Positions 17,204 through 27,227 are shown, counted from the stretch's first letter. The stretch: DNA of 64,000 bases from Pseudobdellovibrionaceae bacterium (GCA_016719575.1 JADJYV010000008.1:1-64000); one strand, 5' to 3'. Numbers and translations: made by a program. Notes: a model not told the origin generated them from the letters alone.

Positions 17204-17214
17204 GGGAAACCTCC
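17201..17214 (-). promoter_or_regulatory. Ribosome binding site and AUU start of infC
   Basis: On the minus strand GGAGG (plus 17210-17214), six bases TTTCCC, then ATT in frame with IF-3. A strong SD in front of a non-canonical start is what allows IF-3 to repress its own translation by rejecting AUU. Confidence 0.75.
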
Positions 17215-17224
17215 AGGGTTTTGT

Positions 17225-19198
17225 TTATGTTACAGCCTTCTGCATTAACGAGGGCTGCAAACTTCTTTCGCTAATATCTTTTAAAATCATCTCTTTAAGC
17301 TTCTCAACGGAAACACCTTTGTGTTCCGATCCATCTCGTAGGCGCAAGGACACCGTTTTCTCTTCTGCCTCTTTATCGCCGACAATCACCATATAAGGGA
17401 CCTTCTGCATCTGAGCTTCGCGAATCTTAAACTTCAACTGCTCATTGCGATTATCAAACTCAACACGCACTTGATTGTCCCTAAACATCTTTTGCAGATC
17501 CTCGCAAAAGATGTTCACTCGATCGGTAATATTGAGAATTGTAACCTGCACGGGAGAGAGCCAAGGAGGCAAATGCCCTGCGGTGTGTTCTAGATACACG
17601 CCAATAAATCTCTCTAGCGATCCAAGAATGGCCCGGTGAAGCATGACTGGCCGATGCTCTCGATTGTCCTCTCCCACATACTCCAACTTGAAAGCTTCAG
17701 GCATATTGAAGTCGACCTGCAAAGTTCCTAACTGCCAAGGTCGATTTAAAGCATCCACAAACATAATATCCAACTTGGGTCCATAGAATGCGCCATCACC
17801 AGGATTTACAATGAATGGCAAACTCAAGCCATCAAGGGCCTTCGCTAAAGCCCCTTCGGCCTTATCCCAAACTTCATCACTGCCCATCCTGTTTTCTGGA
17901 CGAGTGGATAAATAGACTTTGTAGTTGTCCATCCCCAACTGGCTATAAACCCTATTGAGTAGTTTCATAAAATTTGAAATCTCATTTTGCATCTGCTCAA
18001 TCGTGCAAAAAATGTGAGCGTCATCCTGACAAAAAGTTCGCACACGAGTAAGGCCGTGCATAGCGCCAGATTTTTCGAAACGATGCAATCTCCCAAAATC
18101 AGCCATCCTAAGAGGCAACTGTTTGTAAGAATGCGGCTCCGATTTAAACAGCAAACAGTGAGAAGGACAGTTCATGGGCTTTGACGCGAAATCTCTTTCG
18201 TCAATACGAGTGAAAAAAATATTCTCTTTGTAGTTCGCCATATGACCTGAAGTCACAAACAAATTGGCATCAAAGATTTGAGGCGTAATTACTTCCTGGT
18301 AGCCAAAATCAAAGTACAGCTCCCGCATATACGTCTGCAGCTGAGTGTAAATTGTCGCCCCTTTACCGGTAAAGAACGGAGACCCTGGAGCCGACTCATT
18401 AAAGTGAAAAAGACCCAGCTCTTTTCCCAGCTTGCGGTGATCTCGTTTTTTCGCTTCTTCAATATTCAGTAGATACTGCTCAAGATCTTTTTTGTCGCCA
18501 AAGGCGGTTGCGTAAATCCTTTGAAGCATCGGGTTTTTTTCATCGCCACGCCAGTAGGCGCCCGCCACCGACAACAATTTGAAGGCTTTGATCTGCCCGG
18601 AGCTTTGTACGTGTGGCCCCTTACAGAGATCAAACCACTCGCTTTTATCAGGTGTTCCATTGAAGTAGATGCCAACTTCACTCTCGCCTTTTTGCGCAAG
18701 CCCCTCAATAAGCTCAACCTTAAAGCGTTCTTTTTTTTCTTTAAAGATCTCAATTGCTTTAGTGATGGGCCAGTTTTCTCGCACGATGGGTAAATCTTTA
18801 CTCACAAGCTCTGCCATCTTTTTTTCGATGACAGCAAAATGCTCCTCTGTGAACGTAAAAGGCGAGTCAAAATCGTAATAAAAGCCATTTTCTATTACCG
18901 GACCAATTGTTACTTTTACCTCAGGCCAAATATGCTGTACGGCCTCTGCCATAATATGAGCCGCTGAATGTCGGATCACCTCGTTGGCTTCCGGCGACTT
19001 CGTTGTAATAAGAGAAACCTTTGTATTGTTTTTGAGAGGGACACGAAGGTCCTCAATCTCTGAAATGCCATTAAGCTTAACTCCTAAGGTTTCTCGCGCC
19101 AATCGGGGACCGATCGCCTGAGCCACCTCGAGCGCAGAGGGTTCGTGATCAAACACCTTCGTCGAATTATCCGGCAGTATAATTGTAATCTGTGACAT
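17225..19198 (-). CDS. thrS: Threonyl-tRNA synthetase
   Basis: Charges tRNA-Thr. Domains in order: N-terminal TGS-like domain (residues 1-65), the editing domain with HSAAHIMAEAV and the GFYYDF / CKGPHV motifs, class II core (FHFNESAPGSPFF, CQDDAHIF, LGTLQVDFNMPEAF, HRAILGSLERF) and the anticodon domain. Start placed at the ATG at 19198, where TGS similarity begins; no clear SD precedes it, and the frame stays open to 19288. A good promoter lies at 19289-19317. First gene of the run thrS-infC-rpmI-rplT-fni-mvaA. Confidence 0.95.
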   Translation of the reverse strand: MSQITIILPDNSTKVFDHEPSALEVAQAIGPRLARETLGVKLNGISEIEDLRVPLKNNTKVSLITTKSPEANEVIRHSAAHIMAEAVQHIWPEVKVTIGPVIENGFYYDFDSPFTFTEEHFAVIEKKMAELVSKDLPIVRENWPITKAIEIFKEKKERFKVELIEGLAQKGESEVGIYFNGTPDKSEWFDLCKGPHVQSSGQIKAFKLLSVAGAYWRGDEKNPMLQRIYATAFGDKKDLEQYLLNIEEAKKRDHRKLGKELGLFHFNESAPGSPFFTGKGATIYTQLQTYMRELYFDFGYQEVITPQIFDANLFVTSGHMANYKENIFFTRIDERDFASKPMNCPSHCLLFKSEPHSYKQLPLRMADFGRLHRFEKSGAMHGLTRVRTFCQDDAHIFCTIEQMQNEISNFMKLLNRVYSQLGMDNYKVYLSTRPENRMGSDEVWDKAEGALAKALDGLSLPFIVNPGDGAFYGPKLDIMFVDALNRPWQLGTLQVDFNMPEAFKLEYVGEDNREHRPVMLHRAILGSLERFIGVYLEHTAGHLPPWLSPVQVTILNITDRVNIFCEDLQKMFRDNQVRVEFDNRNEQLKFKIREAQMQKVPYMVIVGDKEAEEKTVSLRLRDGSEHKGVSVEKLKEMILKDISERSLQPSLMQKAVT

Positions 19199-19288
19199 TA
19201 TATATGGGTCGTCGCGATCGTAAAGGCGACACTTGTGTTGAAAAATAATGAAGTAGCTGATTTCTCGAATAAAAATAGCATCTAACAA

Positions 19289-19317
19289 TAAATAGAATGC
19301 TTGAACGAAAGCGTCAA
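19289..19317 (-). promoter_or_regulatory. Putative promoter of the thrS operon
   Basis: On the minus strand TTGACG, exactly 17 nt, TATTTA, leaving a leader of roughly 80 nt before thrS. The -35 matches five of six bases, the -10 four to five. The leader shows no obvious T-box motif. Confidence 0.5.
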
Positions 19318-19326
19318 TAATATTCG

Positions 19327-19630
19327 CTAAACAGCTCTCTTATAGAATTCGTAACAAAGGCCTGGGATGAGCGGGGCAGGCAATGCTGCGTTGCCCTGGT
19401 ACATTGACCTATTCACGAATTGATAGTCCAGAAGCCTCCCCTGGATTTCCGACAGAAGCAGGAGATCTGGATCTTCCTCTTTGAGAATCGCCCGCAGGAG
19501 CGTTGATTTTGGCTTGATCCTGACCAGAATCTTCACTGATTAGCTTGTCAGAGGTTTCCCATGGTTTTAGCAAAAAGATCATGACTGCCATTACAAACAA
19601 AAAAAGAAAAATCTTAATGCTGTTCTTCAA
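19327..19630 (-). CDS. Small single-pass membrane protein (frame uncertain)
   Basis: Starts at TTG with AGGAG six bases upstream. Residues 1-20 form one transmembrane segment (FLFLFVMAVMIFLLKPW), followed by a polar tail. As sequenced the frame ends at 19409 with a Gly/Ser/Arg-rich tail. The overlapping frame down to 19327 has much more protein-like composition (EEDPDLLLLSEIQGRLLDYQF...) and could be the true C-terminus if one C of the CCC at 19491-19493 is extra. I give the longer, repaired extent (100 residues); the shorter 73-residue reading remains possible. Not recognised. Located downstream of actF; a link to respiration is only positional. Confidence 0.45.
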
Positions 19631-19786
19631 GGGGAACTCCTCCTGTAGCTAGGACACTCCCCTTATTCTATGGAATATATTTTTAATAACAAGACCAGTC
19701 CAACCTCAAACTGGCCCGTCGACGGGCTAAAAAGAGAGCCGACAGCTCTCTTTTGCCGCGTCGCATCCCCAAAAGGAAGGCCGTAC

Positions 19787-20992
19787 CTAATAAGAAACGT
19801 GGTGGTGGCTGGCTTCGTGGAGGCGTGGGTCTTTGATGGCTACGAGGCTGTTTTTGCTGAAGAAATTCAATAGGACTGCTAAAAAGAGGCCCGCAAAACC
19901 TAAGAAAATTCCGATTTCCCAGAAGCCGAAGGTCAAATGGCCTTCAAAAAAGTTCGGGTAAACCATCCAAAAGATATCCACGTATTGCATAACTAAAATA
20001 AGGCCTGAGACCATCAAGAGATGGTTCTCGTCTCGCTTTAAGGACTTTGGCAACAAAGCCAAGAATGGAACGACAAAGCGAAAAATAAACAAAGCTAGAG
20101 AAATGCCCATCCAGCCATGCTGAGCTCGCATAATAAAGTACTCAGTTTCCTCGGGAATATTCGCGTACCAAATCAACATAAACTGCGAAAATGCAATATA
20201 GGCCCAAAAAACAGTAAAGCCCTTCATGAATTTAGCGAGATCATGAAGATGATCCTCCGTCACATACCCTTTCACGAAACCAGACCTTTTCATGAAAATT
20301 GCAATCGGTATAATAATTGCGAAAAAGGATTGAAACATTCCTGAAAAACAATAGATACCAAAAATCGTACTGTACCAAGTTGGCAAAAGTGACATTAAAG
20401 TATCAACGCTAAAAAGCGAAAAGGTGACGGCAAAAAACAAAACAAAGCCAATTGAATAGCCAACATTTTTATGGGTTAAACTCTCATCGCCCGTCTTATC
20501 TTGTTTCAAAGAATTGCCAACCAAGATCTGCCTAAAAGCAAGCATTCCAAGACCGAAAACCGCCAGGCGCACAACCAAAAATCCAACATTTAAGTAAGAA
20601 GTCTTTGACTGAAGAAGTGCGCTCTCGGCCACTTTATCATGATCTGCCCAAGGATAGAGGTACTTGAGTCCCAAGATCAGGATAAAGCTCGTCACAACCA
20701 TAACAGGAATATAAGAAGTTAAACCTTCAGCGTAACGGCGTACCGAAACACTCCAACCGGCCTTCACAAGATTTTGAATGGCCGACCAAAAAAGACCGCC
20801 AAGTCCCGCGCAGGCAAAAAAGAAAAAAGAAACCAAATAAGAAGCCCAGATTCGCTCTTGATTCTTCATAAGGCCCGCAGCAAAGGTGATCGCACCGATA
20901 GCAATAAAAACATAGGTTAAATTTTTGAGCTTTGGAGACGCCTCAAATTTGCCAACATGAAGTTCTGTGTGTGAATGATTTGATGATGCCAT
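19787..20992 (-). CDS. actF: Alternative complex III subunit ActF (membrane)
   Basis: Multi-pass membrane protein of about ten helices, last subunit of the quinol:cytochrome c oxidoreductase ACIII, similar in fold to the second half of such subunits. Typical features: the long helix set with YPWADHDKV in the periplasmic loop, FWAYIAFSQFMLIWYANIPEE (split helix with Glu pair) and QHGWMGISL. His-rich ends (N-terminal HSHTEL, C-terminal HEASHHHVSY) lie outside the bilayer. Follows actE by 9 bp; last gene of the operon. Confidence 0.9.
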   Translation of the reverse strand: MASSNHSHTELHVGKFEASPKLKNLTYVFIAIGAITFAAGLMKNQERIWASYLVSFFFFACAGLGGLFWSAIQNLVKAGWSVSVRRYAEGLTSYIPVMVVTSFILILGLKYLYPWADHDKVAESALLQSKTSYLNVGFLVVRLAVFGLGMLAFRQILVGNSLKQDKTGDESLTHKNVGYSIGFVLFFAVTFSLFSVDTLMSLLPTWYSTIFGIYCFSGMFQSFFAIIIPIAIFMKRSGFVKGYVTEDHLHDLAKFMKGFTVFWAYIAFSQFMLIWYANIPEETEYFIMRAQHGWMGISLALFIFRFVVPFLALLPKSLKRDENHLLMVSGLILVMQYVDIFWMVYPNFFEGHLTFGFWEIGIFLGFAGLFLAVLLNFFSKNSLVAIKDPRLHEASHHHVSY

Positions 20993-21001
20993 AATTCCGA
21001 C

Positions 21002-21562
21002 CTACTTTGTTTCTTTCTGCAAGAAACGAATATAGTTAACTAACTGCCAACGAAATGCCTGAGGAACGTGGGAAGCGTGGGGCCCCATCACTCCCTGACC
21101 TTCTGTAATCACATGATAAATATGACCGTCTGTCCAAGTTTTGATTTTATCCGAAACCAAAGGAGGAGGCTTAAGGGCCATCTTCTGTACAACATTGGAG
21201 TCAGGATTCCCTTCCCCCTTCTGGCCATGACAAAGCATGCACTGCAATTCGAAATACTTTTGTCCTACGATCAAAACATCAGATTCCATTTTGCCAGCAA
21301 GTGGATTTTGCAAATCCTTTGACGCGCCTTCCACATTGCCCTTGAATTTATATGGAACGAATCCAACCGGAGCAGTGTTCTCAGCTGGAACTCTCATTCC
21401 CATTTGATGAGGTGACGTCTCATCATAAGACTGCGCTTTGATCGCAGGAGTCACCATCATGTCCTGCATCAACTCAATATTCGGGCTGTTCCCCTTCGGC
21501 CCACATGCGGACAAAGCCAAAGTTGCAGCTGCAATCAAAATAATATTTTTTTGACTTCCCAT
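21002..21562 (-). CDS. actE: Alternative complex III cytochrome c subunit ActE
   Basis: Monohaem cytochrome c lipoprotein. Signal peptide with lipobox ALSAC (Cys20), one CMLCH haem motif at residues 108-112, and a distal methionine candidate in GQGVMGPHA. Passes electrons from the membrane subunits towards the terminal oxidase. 186 residues. Two bases separate it from actD, so it is translated with the rest of the operon. Confidence 0.9.
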   Translation of the reverse strand: MGSQKNIILIAAATLALSACGPKGNSPNIELMQDMMVTPAIKAQSYDETSPHQMGMRVPAENTAPVGFVPYKFKGNVEGASKDLQNPLAGKMESDVLIVGQKYFELQCMLCHGQKGEGNPDSNVVQKMALKPPPLVSDKIKTWTDGHIYHVITEGQGVMGPHASHVPQAFRWQLVNYIRFLQKETK

Positions 21563-21563
21563 A

Positions 21564-22091
21564 TCAGTACTCCGCCACTTTTTTTACTTCGACTGCGCCC
21601 CACTCCTTGAACAGTCTCTCAATTTTGACTTCGTCATACCCAACATCATTTTGTGGGACGAAAATCGCAAACTTATGTGAGGTCAAATCTGGATCAATAA
21701 CAGGTGGATCCATTTTTGGCATTTTGGTAACATAAAAAAGAGCTGCAACAGAACAGAGAGCTGCAAACAGTACAGTTAACTCAAATATGACTGGAATAAA
21801 GGCCGGCCAACTAAACATCGGCTTACCACCGACATTGATTGGCCAATTCACGGCCGAAGTCCACCACGTCAACCACAAACCAAATAACAAGCCTGTGAGT
21901 CCAGCAACAAAAGTCACATATGGAATCCAAGATCTTTTTATTCCACAAGCTTCTTCCATCCCATGAACAGGATAAGGGGTGATAGCATCAAATTTAGAGA
22001 ACCCACTTTCACGGGTTTTTGCGGCAGCAGTAATAACAGAGTGCTCCTCTGTCCAAATCCCAGCGATACCACCAATACTACGCTTTGCCAT
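21564..22091 (-). CDS. actD: Alternative complex III subunit ActD (DUF3341)
   Basis: Two transmembrane helices (around residues 60-80 and 100-125) between soluble ends. Family marks: FDAITPYPVHGMEEACGIKRS near residues 35-55 and NVGGKPMFSWPAFIPVIFE before the second helix. Structural membrane subunit of ACIII, without cofactors. Start codon follows actC after one base. Confidence 0.9.
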   Translation of the reverse strand: MAKRSIGGIAGIWTEEHSVITAAAKTRESGFSKFDAITPYPVHGMEEACGIKRSWIPYVTFVAGLTGLLFGLWLTWWTSAVNWPINVGGKPMFSWPAFIPVIFELTVLFAALCSVAALFYVTKMPKMDPPVIDPDLTSHKFAIFVPQNDVGYDEVKIERLFKEWGAVEVKKVAEY

Positions 22092-22092
22092 A

Positions 22093-23457
22093 CTAGTGCC
22101 CCCCTTTTGAGTTCTCTCGTCCTACAGGCAACACAGGCTTCACCTCAGCAATTGAAATCGCCGGGAAAAATCTGAGATACAACAAGAACAAAGTTAAGAA
22201 CATACCGAAAGACCCTACGAGAATCGCTCCATCAAAGAATGACCAGGGGTAGTTTCCCCAGTTGGCGGGCAAGAAGTCTCGGTGCAAAGAAGTGATCGTG
22301 ATCACAAATCGCTCAAACCACATACCAATATTCACAAAGATAGAAACCACAAACATCACTGGGATCGATCGGCGGAATTTTTTAAACCAGAACAACTGAG
22401 GTATCAGAACGTTACAGCTAATCATTGTCCAATAAGACCAAGCGTAAGGTCCAAAAGCCCGGCTATTGAAAAACACATATTTTTCATAGGGATTTCCAGA
22501 ATACCAAGCAATGAAAAATTCTGATCCGTAAGCATAACCAACCATCAGACCCGTCGCCATGATGATCTTGTTCATCACTTCCATATGATCGATGGTAATG
22601 TAGTTTTTAAATTCAGGCACGCCTATGCGAACAAGAGTCATCAGTGTAACCACCATCGCAAATCCTGAAAAGATCGCTCCTGCTACAAAGTACGGAGGGA
22701 AGATTGTGGTATGCCAGCCTGGCAAACTCGAAACTGCGAAGTCGAACGAAACGATCGTATGAACCGAAAGAACCAAGGGCGTTGAAAGACCTGCGAGAAG
22801 CAAATAAAGCATCTCGTAATGACTCCAATTTCTAGCGGTGCCTCTCCAGCCCATAGACAGAGCCCCATAAATTGTACGACGCAATTTATTCTTTGCACGA
22901 TCTTTGATCGTCGCAAAGTCAGGAATTAAACCCACATACCAAAATACCATCGATACCGTCGCATAAGTAGAGACCGCAAAAACGTCCCACAAAAGTGGCG
23001 AACGGAAATTCACCCACAAAGGACCTCGCTGATTCGGATATGGAAACAACCAGTAATCAAGCCAAGGTCTTCCGGTATGCAAGAGCGGGAAGAGCCCTGC
23101 TGTCATAACAGCAAAAACTGTCATAGCTTCGGCCGTGCGGGCCACCGAAGTTCTCCATTTTTGACGAAACAAAAATAATATCGCAGAAATCAATGTTCCC
23201 GCATGGCCAATACCGATCCAGAAAACGAAGGTGATAATCATCGTTCCCCAGGCGTTCGGATGATTGACACCAAGAAGTCCCATCCCTGTCGAAATGATCG
23301 TGCCCATTATAATCACATAGAAAATCAACAGACCCAGAGCTCCAGTAAATAACCCCAACCACCCCTTTGATGGATAAGCTTCAATCGGAGCACAGATATC
23401 ATCCGTAATGTCCTTAAGACTCTTATCACCTAAGACTAATTTATTACGCGTGATCAT
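22093..23457 (-). CDS. actC: Alternative complex III subunit ActC (NrfD-like)
   Basis: Polytopic membrane protein of the NrfD/PsrC family with about ten helices, expected to bind the quinol near the ActB iron-sulfur domain. Motifs: HAGTLISAILFLFRQKWRT, LHTGRPW, FPYPNQRGPLWVNFRSPL and SFDFAVSSLPGWHTTIFPPYF. The frame is open up to 23550, but that part lies inside actB; I use the ATG at 23457, which overlaps the actB stop by 14 bp and follows GGTGGT. Essential neighbour of actB. Confidence 0.92.
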   Translation of the reverse strand: MITRNKLVLGDKSLKDITDDICAPIEAYPSKGWLGLFTGALGLLIFYVIIMGTIISTGMGLLGVNHPNAWGTMIITFVFWIGIGHAGTLISAILFLFRQKWRTSVARTAEAMTVFAVMTAGLFPLLHTGRPWLDYWLFPYPNQRGPLWVNFRSPLLWDVFAVSTYATVSMVFWYVGLIPDFATIKDRAKNKLRRTIYGALSMGWRGTARNWSHYEMLYLLLAGLSTPLVLSVHTIVSFDFAVSSLPGWHTTIFPPYFVAGAIFSGFAMVVTLMTLVRIGVPEFKNYITIDHMEVMNKIIMATGLMVGYAYGSEFFIAWYSGNPYEKYVFFNSRAFGPYAWSYWTMISCNVLIPQLFWFKKFRRSIPVMFVVSIFVNIGMWFERFVITITSLHRDFLPANWGNYPWSFFDGAILVGSFGMFLTLFLLYLRFFPAISIAEVKPVLPVGRENSKGGH

Positions 23458-26400
23458 GAGAACCACCACCTGCTGTTTCTTTATCATTATTGCGGATCTT
23501 AGACAGATAACGTACTGCGGGAGCTGCGTTCCACTCTTCGAGAAGAGCATATGAGCGTGGCTCTGACTTAAACACCTTCGCTACCTGACTTTCTGGATCA
23601 TTCAAATCTCCAAAAATAATTGCATCTGTCGGGCAAGCCGTTTGGCAAGCTGTTTTGATATCACCATCTTTTAACTTCGTGCCGGCAAGTTTTGCTTTGT
23701 TCTTTCCCTCTTTGATCTTGTGGACGCAGAAAGAGCATTTTTCCATCACGCCGCGAGGACGAACAGTCACGTCAGGATTCAATGCCATGTGCAATGGCTT
23801 TTCTATCAGCTTCACATAGTTGAACCAATTGAAACGACGTACTTTGTAAGGACAGTTATTTGAACAATAACGGGTGCCAACGCAGCGGTTGTAAACCATT
23901 TCATTCAAACCCTCGTCACTGTGAACCGTCGCCAAAACTGGACATACAGTTTCACAAGGAGCGTTGTCACAATGCTGACACATCACTGGCTGGAACACTG
24001 CTAGCGCATCTGCCGGGTTACCAACGTAGTATCTATCAATACGGATCCAGCTCATCTCGCGACCTTGCATGATGTACTTCTTGCCGACGACAACAATGTT
24101 GTTTTCAGACTGACAAGCCGTCATACAAGCCGAACAGCCAGTGCAAGTATTCAGATCAACTGACATCCCCCACTTGTGCCCGTTGTATTGATGACCAGAC
24201 CAAAGACTCCACATCTTGTGACGGTGAACTCCTGCGCCAGGGTTCTTAAGGTAATCTTTTTGCGTGGCTTCAGCCACAATCATCCGGCCTTCCATCGTGT
24301 TATTACCGGCAACTGATACCAACTTATATTTCTTTTTTAATTTTTGAAACGTCGCTGCCTGCCCAGAGAAAACCACCCCTTTTGTGAGATTCACAAAAGG
24401 ATACATGTTCTGACCAATGCCATTCCCCACCTTGCCAGCAAGGGTGCGACCGTAACCGACGGCGACCGCAAGAACCTGGTCATGCAGACCCGGCTGAATA
24501 TGAACAGGAAGTTCAACTTTTTTATCGGCCACCTTGAGCTCAACAACAGAGCCTTCTTTGAGACCCTCTTTTTCAGCGGTACCAATAGAAACCATCACAT
24601 AATTATCCCAAACAATTTTGGTGATAGGATCTGGTTGCTCTTGCAGCCAAGAGATATTAGCCATGGAGCCATCCCCTATTTGCACCTTCGGATACAAGAC
24701 GAGTTCATAGCCTTCAGTCGCAGAGGCCGGCTTAACTAAGGACAAAGCCTCTGTGCGGAAAGTGCGAGGGCTTGAGTTTTTATCCGTGTCTCCGACAAAT
24801 CCTACTTGCAACACCTGCCCCCAGAAATCCTCAAAAGATTGTCCCTTGGCAAACTTGGGTTGAACTTCTTCTTTCCAGAAGTTTCTCAGATAATCGTAAT
24901 ATGTTTCAAAGCTCTGAATGCGACTAGGCCCCACTTTTGCGAGATAGGCCCAAGTCATCAAAGACAATTGAAAAGAGCGGGTGTCATACATCGGTCGAAT
25001 TGTCGGCTGCTGAATCGCGTAGACGTCTTTTGCAAACTCAGCATCCCCCCAATTCTCAAGTGGATGATTGTCCGGAGCAAGCAAGTGGGCCCAATTGCCC
25101 GTCTCATCAATACGATCGCCAGTATAAATAACAAGTTCTACTTTTCTAAGGGCCTCTAAAAATCCTAGCTCAGTCGGAAGAGCATAAATCGGATTCACCC
25201 GGTGAATGATCAGGGTTTTAACCTTACCCGCATTCATATCCTTAACCAGACTTACTAAGTCTGCATAAGAAGATTTAATACCGGGATTGCCATTGCGGCC
25301 ATCGACAGTTTTACCTTCGTTCTCAAGAACTGAATTCAACAAGTTGACCGCTATTTGTAACTCTAAAGAGCGGGTGGTCGCTGTCTGAATTCCCCCAGCA
25401 ACAACCAAAGAAGCGCCTTTGTTCTCCCAAAGATCGCTCGCAACTTTTGCGAAAAGGCTTGGTTCTACGCCCAGTTTTTGAGCGCTATTCCCATAAGAAG
25501 TAAGGGCCGACTTTACAGTCGCCTGACCCGAGTAAGAAGAAAGACCCTTCTTGACTACGATCTCATGGAGAAGTCCCATCACCACATCTAGCTGTTGCGA
25601 TGGCTTTATTTTAAATCGAATGTCCGCGTTTCCGCCAGTGAGAGAATATGTGGAGTCAAACGACACCAATTTTGACATCGTCTTTGGATCTTTACGGCCT
25701 GCCGAAAACTGCCGACTAAAAGCAACAGGGTTCATCCAAGCACCTAAGAAGTCCGCATCGATTGAAACAATCACTTTTGCTTTATCAAAACGATACTGCG
25801 GCTCAACCGCCTCACCATAGGAAGCCTTCTGTCCTTCTCTTCCGTCTTCATAGGACAAAGGCTCCCAAGTAACATGGCTTGCTTTAAAACCCTGGGAAAA
25901 GTCCGCAATAATCTGACGGGTGGACGGAGAAGCCACATTGCCAGTCAAAACAACTGCATCACCCTTTTTGAGTTGAGCCACAACCTTGTCGTCAAGGTTG
26001 TCCCATTTAATACCAACCGTGTCTTTATTGGTTCGGTTTTCATTAAATAGATTGTTCTTAGGACCTTGCAATCTTTCAGGATCATACAAGCTCAAAATTG
26101 AGGCCTGAGAGCGGATACTCAAAGCACCCTTGTTAAGAGGGAACTGCGGGTTTCCATCTATTTTGATCGGGCGACCTTCTCGAGTCCTAACCAAAAGACC
26201 AAGTCCCTCGGCGCCATCAAAATAAGTCGAAGTGTATAGATTCGCGATTCCCAAAGTTACTTCTTCAGGCTGCTTGTTATATGGAACAATCTTTTGCACT
26301 GGCCGGCGAATACAACCCGCCGTAGCCATTGCCAAGGAAGCACCCATCAACTTTAAGAAATCTCGACGAGCAACTCCGTCTTCAGCATCGTCTTCACGCA

Positions 26401-26560
26401 AAGGAGATGATTGAAACTCAGTCTCTGCCAACTTCATAAATTCAGGGTCATTATTGTAGTGCTCTAAAGTGAGCCAATGCTTATTATCTCTTTCGATCTG
26501 AGGACGCGCCGCCTTTTTGGCAGCCAGTTCTTGCTCGCTATGTTCGTGATCGTGATTCAT
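23444..26560 (-). CDS. actB: Alternative complex III subunit ActB (molybdopterin-like and iron-sulfur)
   Basis: The largest ACIII subunit, about 1038 residues, a fusion of a molybdoenzyme-like half (which in this complex holds no molybdopterin) and a ferredoxin-like half with four Cys clusters: CTGCSACMTAC, CQHCDNAPCETVC, CVGTRYCSNNC and CSFCVHKI / CQTACP. A twin-arginine signal ARRDFLKLMG near residue 65 directs export of the folded protein. Start at the ATG 26560, right after GGAAGG; the open frame upstream overlaps actA. Electrons from quinol pass through its clusters to the haems of ActA/ActE. Confidence 0.94.
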   Translation of the reverse strand: MNHDHEHSEQELAAKKAARPQIERDNKHWLTLEHYNNDPEFMKLAETEFQSSPLREDDAEDGVARRDFLKLMGASLAMATAGCIRRPVQKIVPYNKQPEEVTLGIANLYTSTYFDGAEGLGLLVRTREGRPIKIDGNPQFPLNKGALSIRSQASILSLYDPERLQGPKNNLFNENRTNKDTVGIKWDNLDDKVVAQLKKGDAVVLTGNVASPSTRQIIADFSQGFKASHVTWEPLSYEDGREGQKASYGEAVEPQYRFDKAKVIVSIDADFLGAWMNPVAFSRQFSAGRKDPKTMSKLVSFDSTYSLTGGNADIRFKIKPSQQLDVVMGLLHEIVVKKGLSSYSGQATVKSALTSYGNSAQKLGVEPSLFAKVASDLWENKGASLVVAGGIQTATTRSLELQIAVNLLNSVLENEGKTVDGRNGNPGIKSSYADLVSLVKDMNAGKVKTLIIHRVNPIYALPTELGFLEALRKVELVIYTGDRIDETGNWAHLLAPDNHPLENWGDAEFAKDVYAIQQPTIRPMYDTRSFQLSLMTWAYLAKVGPSRIQSFETYYDYLRNFWKEEVQPKFAKGQSFEDFWGQVLQVGFVGDTDKNSSPRTFRTEALSLVKPASATEGYELVLYPKVQIGDGSMANISWLQEQPDPITKIVWDNYVMVSIGTAEKEGLKEGSVVELKVADKKVELPVHIQPGLHDQVLAVAVGYGRTLAGKVGNGIGQNMYPFVNLTKGVVFSGQAATFQKLKKKYKLVSVAGNNTMEGRMIVAEATQKDYLKNPGAGVHRHKMWSLWSGHQYNGHKWGMSVDLNTCTGCSACMTACQSENNIVVVGKKYIMQGREMSWIRIDRYYVGNPADALAVFQPVMCQHCDNAPCETVCPVLATVHSDEGLNEMVYNRCVGTRYCSNNCPYKVRRFNWFNYVKLIEKPLHMALNPDVTVRPRGVMEKCSFCVHKIKEGKNKAKLAGTKLKDGDIKTACQTACPTDAIIFGDLNDPESQVAKVFKSEPRSYALLEEWNAAPAVRYLSKIRNNDKETAGGGSHDHA

Positions 26561-26580
26561 GTTACCTTCCACAAACTCAA

Positions 26581-27105
26581 TTAGTGGTGACAAGTTGTAC
26601 AGTTCAATGGAGCTTTGTTCTCTGGTTGCCGGTGACAATTAATACACCACCCCATTGAAAGATCCTGAACTTGAATTACTTTTTGCATTTTTTCGACTTC
26701 GCCATGACATGTTTGGCAATTTACACCCTTCGCAATATGCGCAGAGTGATTGAACATCACATGGTCTGGAAGCATGTGAACGCGAACCCAATTAATAGAT
26801 CCACCGCTATCATAAGCCTCTCTCAACTTTTGAATAAAGGGACTATCTGTCCTAACTTGTAGGTGGCAATTCATACAAGTCGACAAGGCTGGCACATTAG
26901 AGTGTTTCGAGCGCTCCACCTGGTTATGGCAGTATTGACACTGAATTTGGTTTTTTCCAACGTGAATAGAATGATCAAAGGGAAGGGGCTGATCAGGAGA
27001 GTACCCCTGATTGTAACCCCAGCCTGGCTGGAATTTACACGCAGAGAGACCGAGTCCCAAGCTGAGCATTCCCGCTACCGCAATAGTTTTCAAAATCCGA
27101 TGCAT
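26581..27105 (-). CDS. actA: Alternative complex III pentahaem cytochrome ActA
   Basis: Multihaem cytochrome c. Signal peptide ends in lipobox LSAC (Cys23). Five haem motifs: CQYCH (56-60), CMNCH (77-81), CQTCH (130-134), CINCH (154-158) and CTTCH (169-173); extra histidines such as FDHSIH and FNHSAH serve as distal ligands. The count of five agrees with ACIII ActA. First gene of the act operon, 120 bp downstream of the cytochrome maturation genes that would attach its haems. Confidence 0.93.
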   Translation of the reverse strand: MHRILKTIAVAGMLSLGLGLSACKFQPGWGYNQGYSPDQPLPFDHSIHVGKNQIQCQYCHNQVERSKHSNVPALSTCMNCHLQVRTDSPFIQKLREAYDSGGSINWVRVHMLPDHVMFNHSAHIAKGVNCQTCHGEVEKMQKVIQVQDLSMGWCINCHRQPENKAPLNCTTCHH

Positions 27106-27227
27106 AATCTTCCTTTACCTGATAGCCCACATCATAATTTTTTTCGATGGTTACTATTTAAGGTCGGAATATATCGGTTGTCTAGTTTGTTTTTGCAAAC
27201 TTAATGATAATTCAAAAACTTAAGTGA

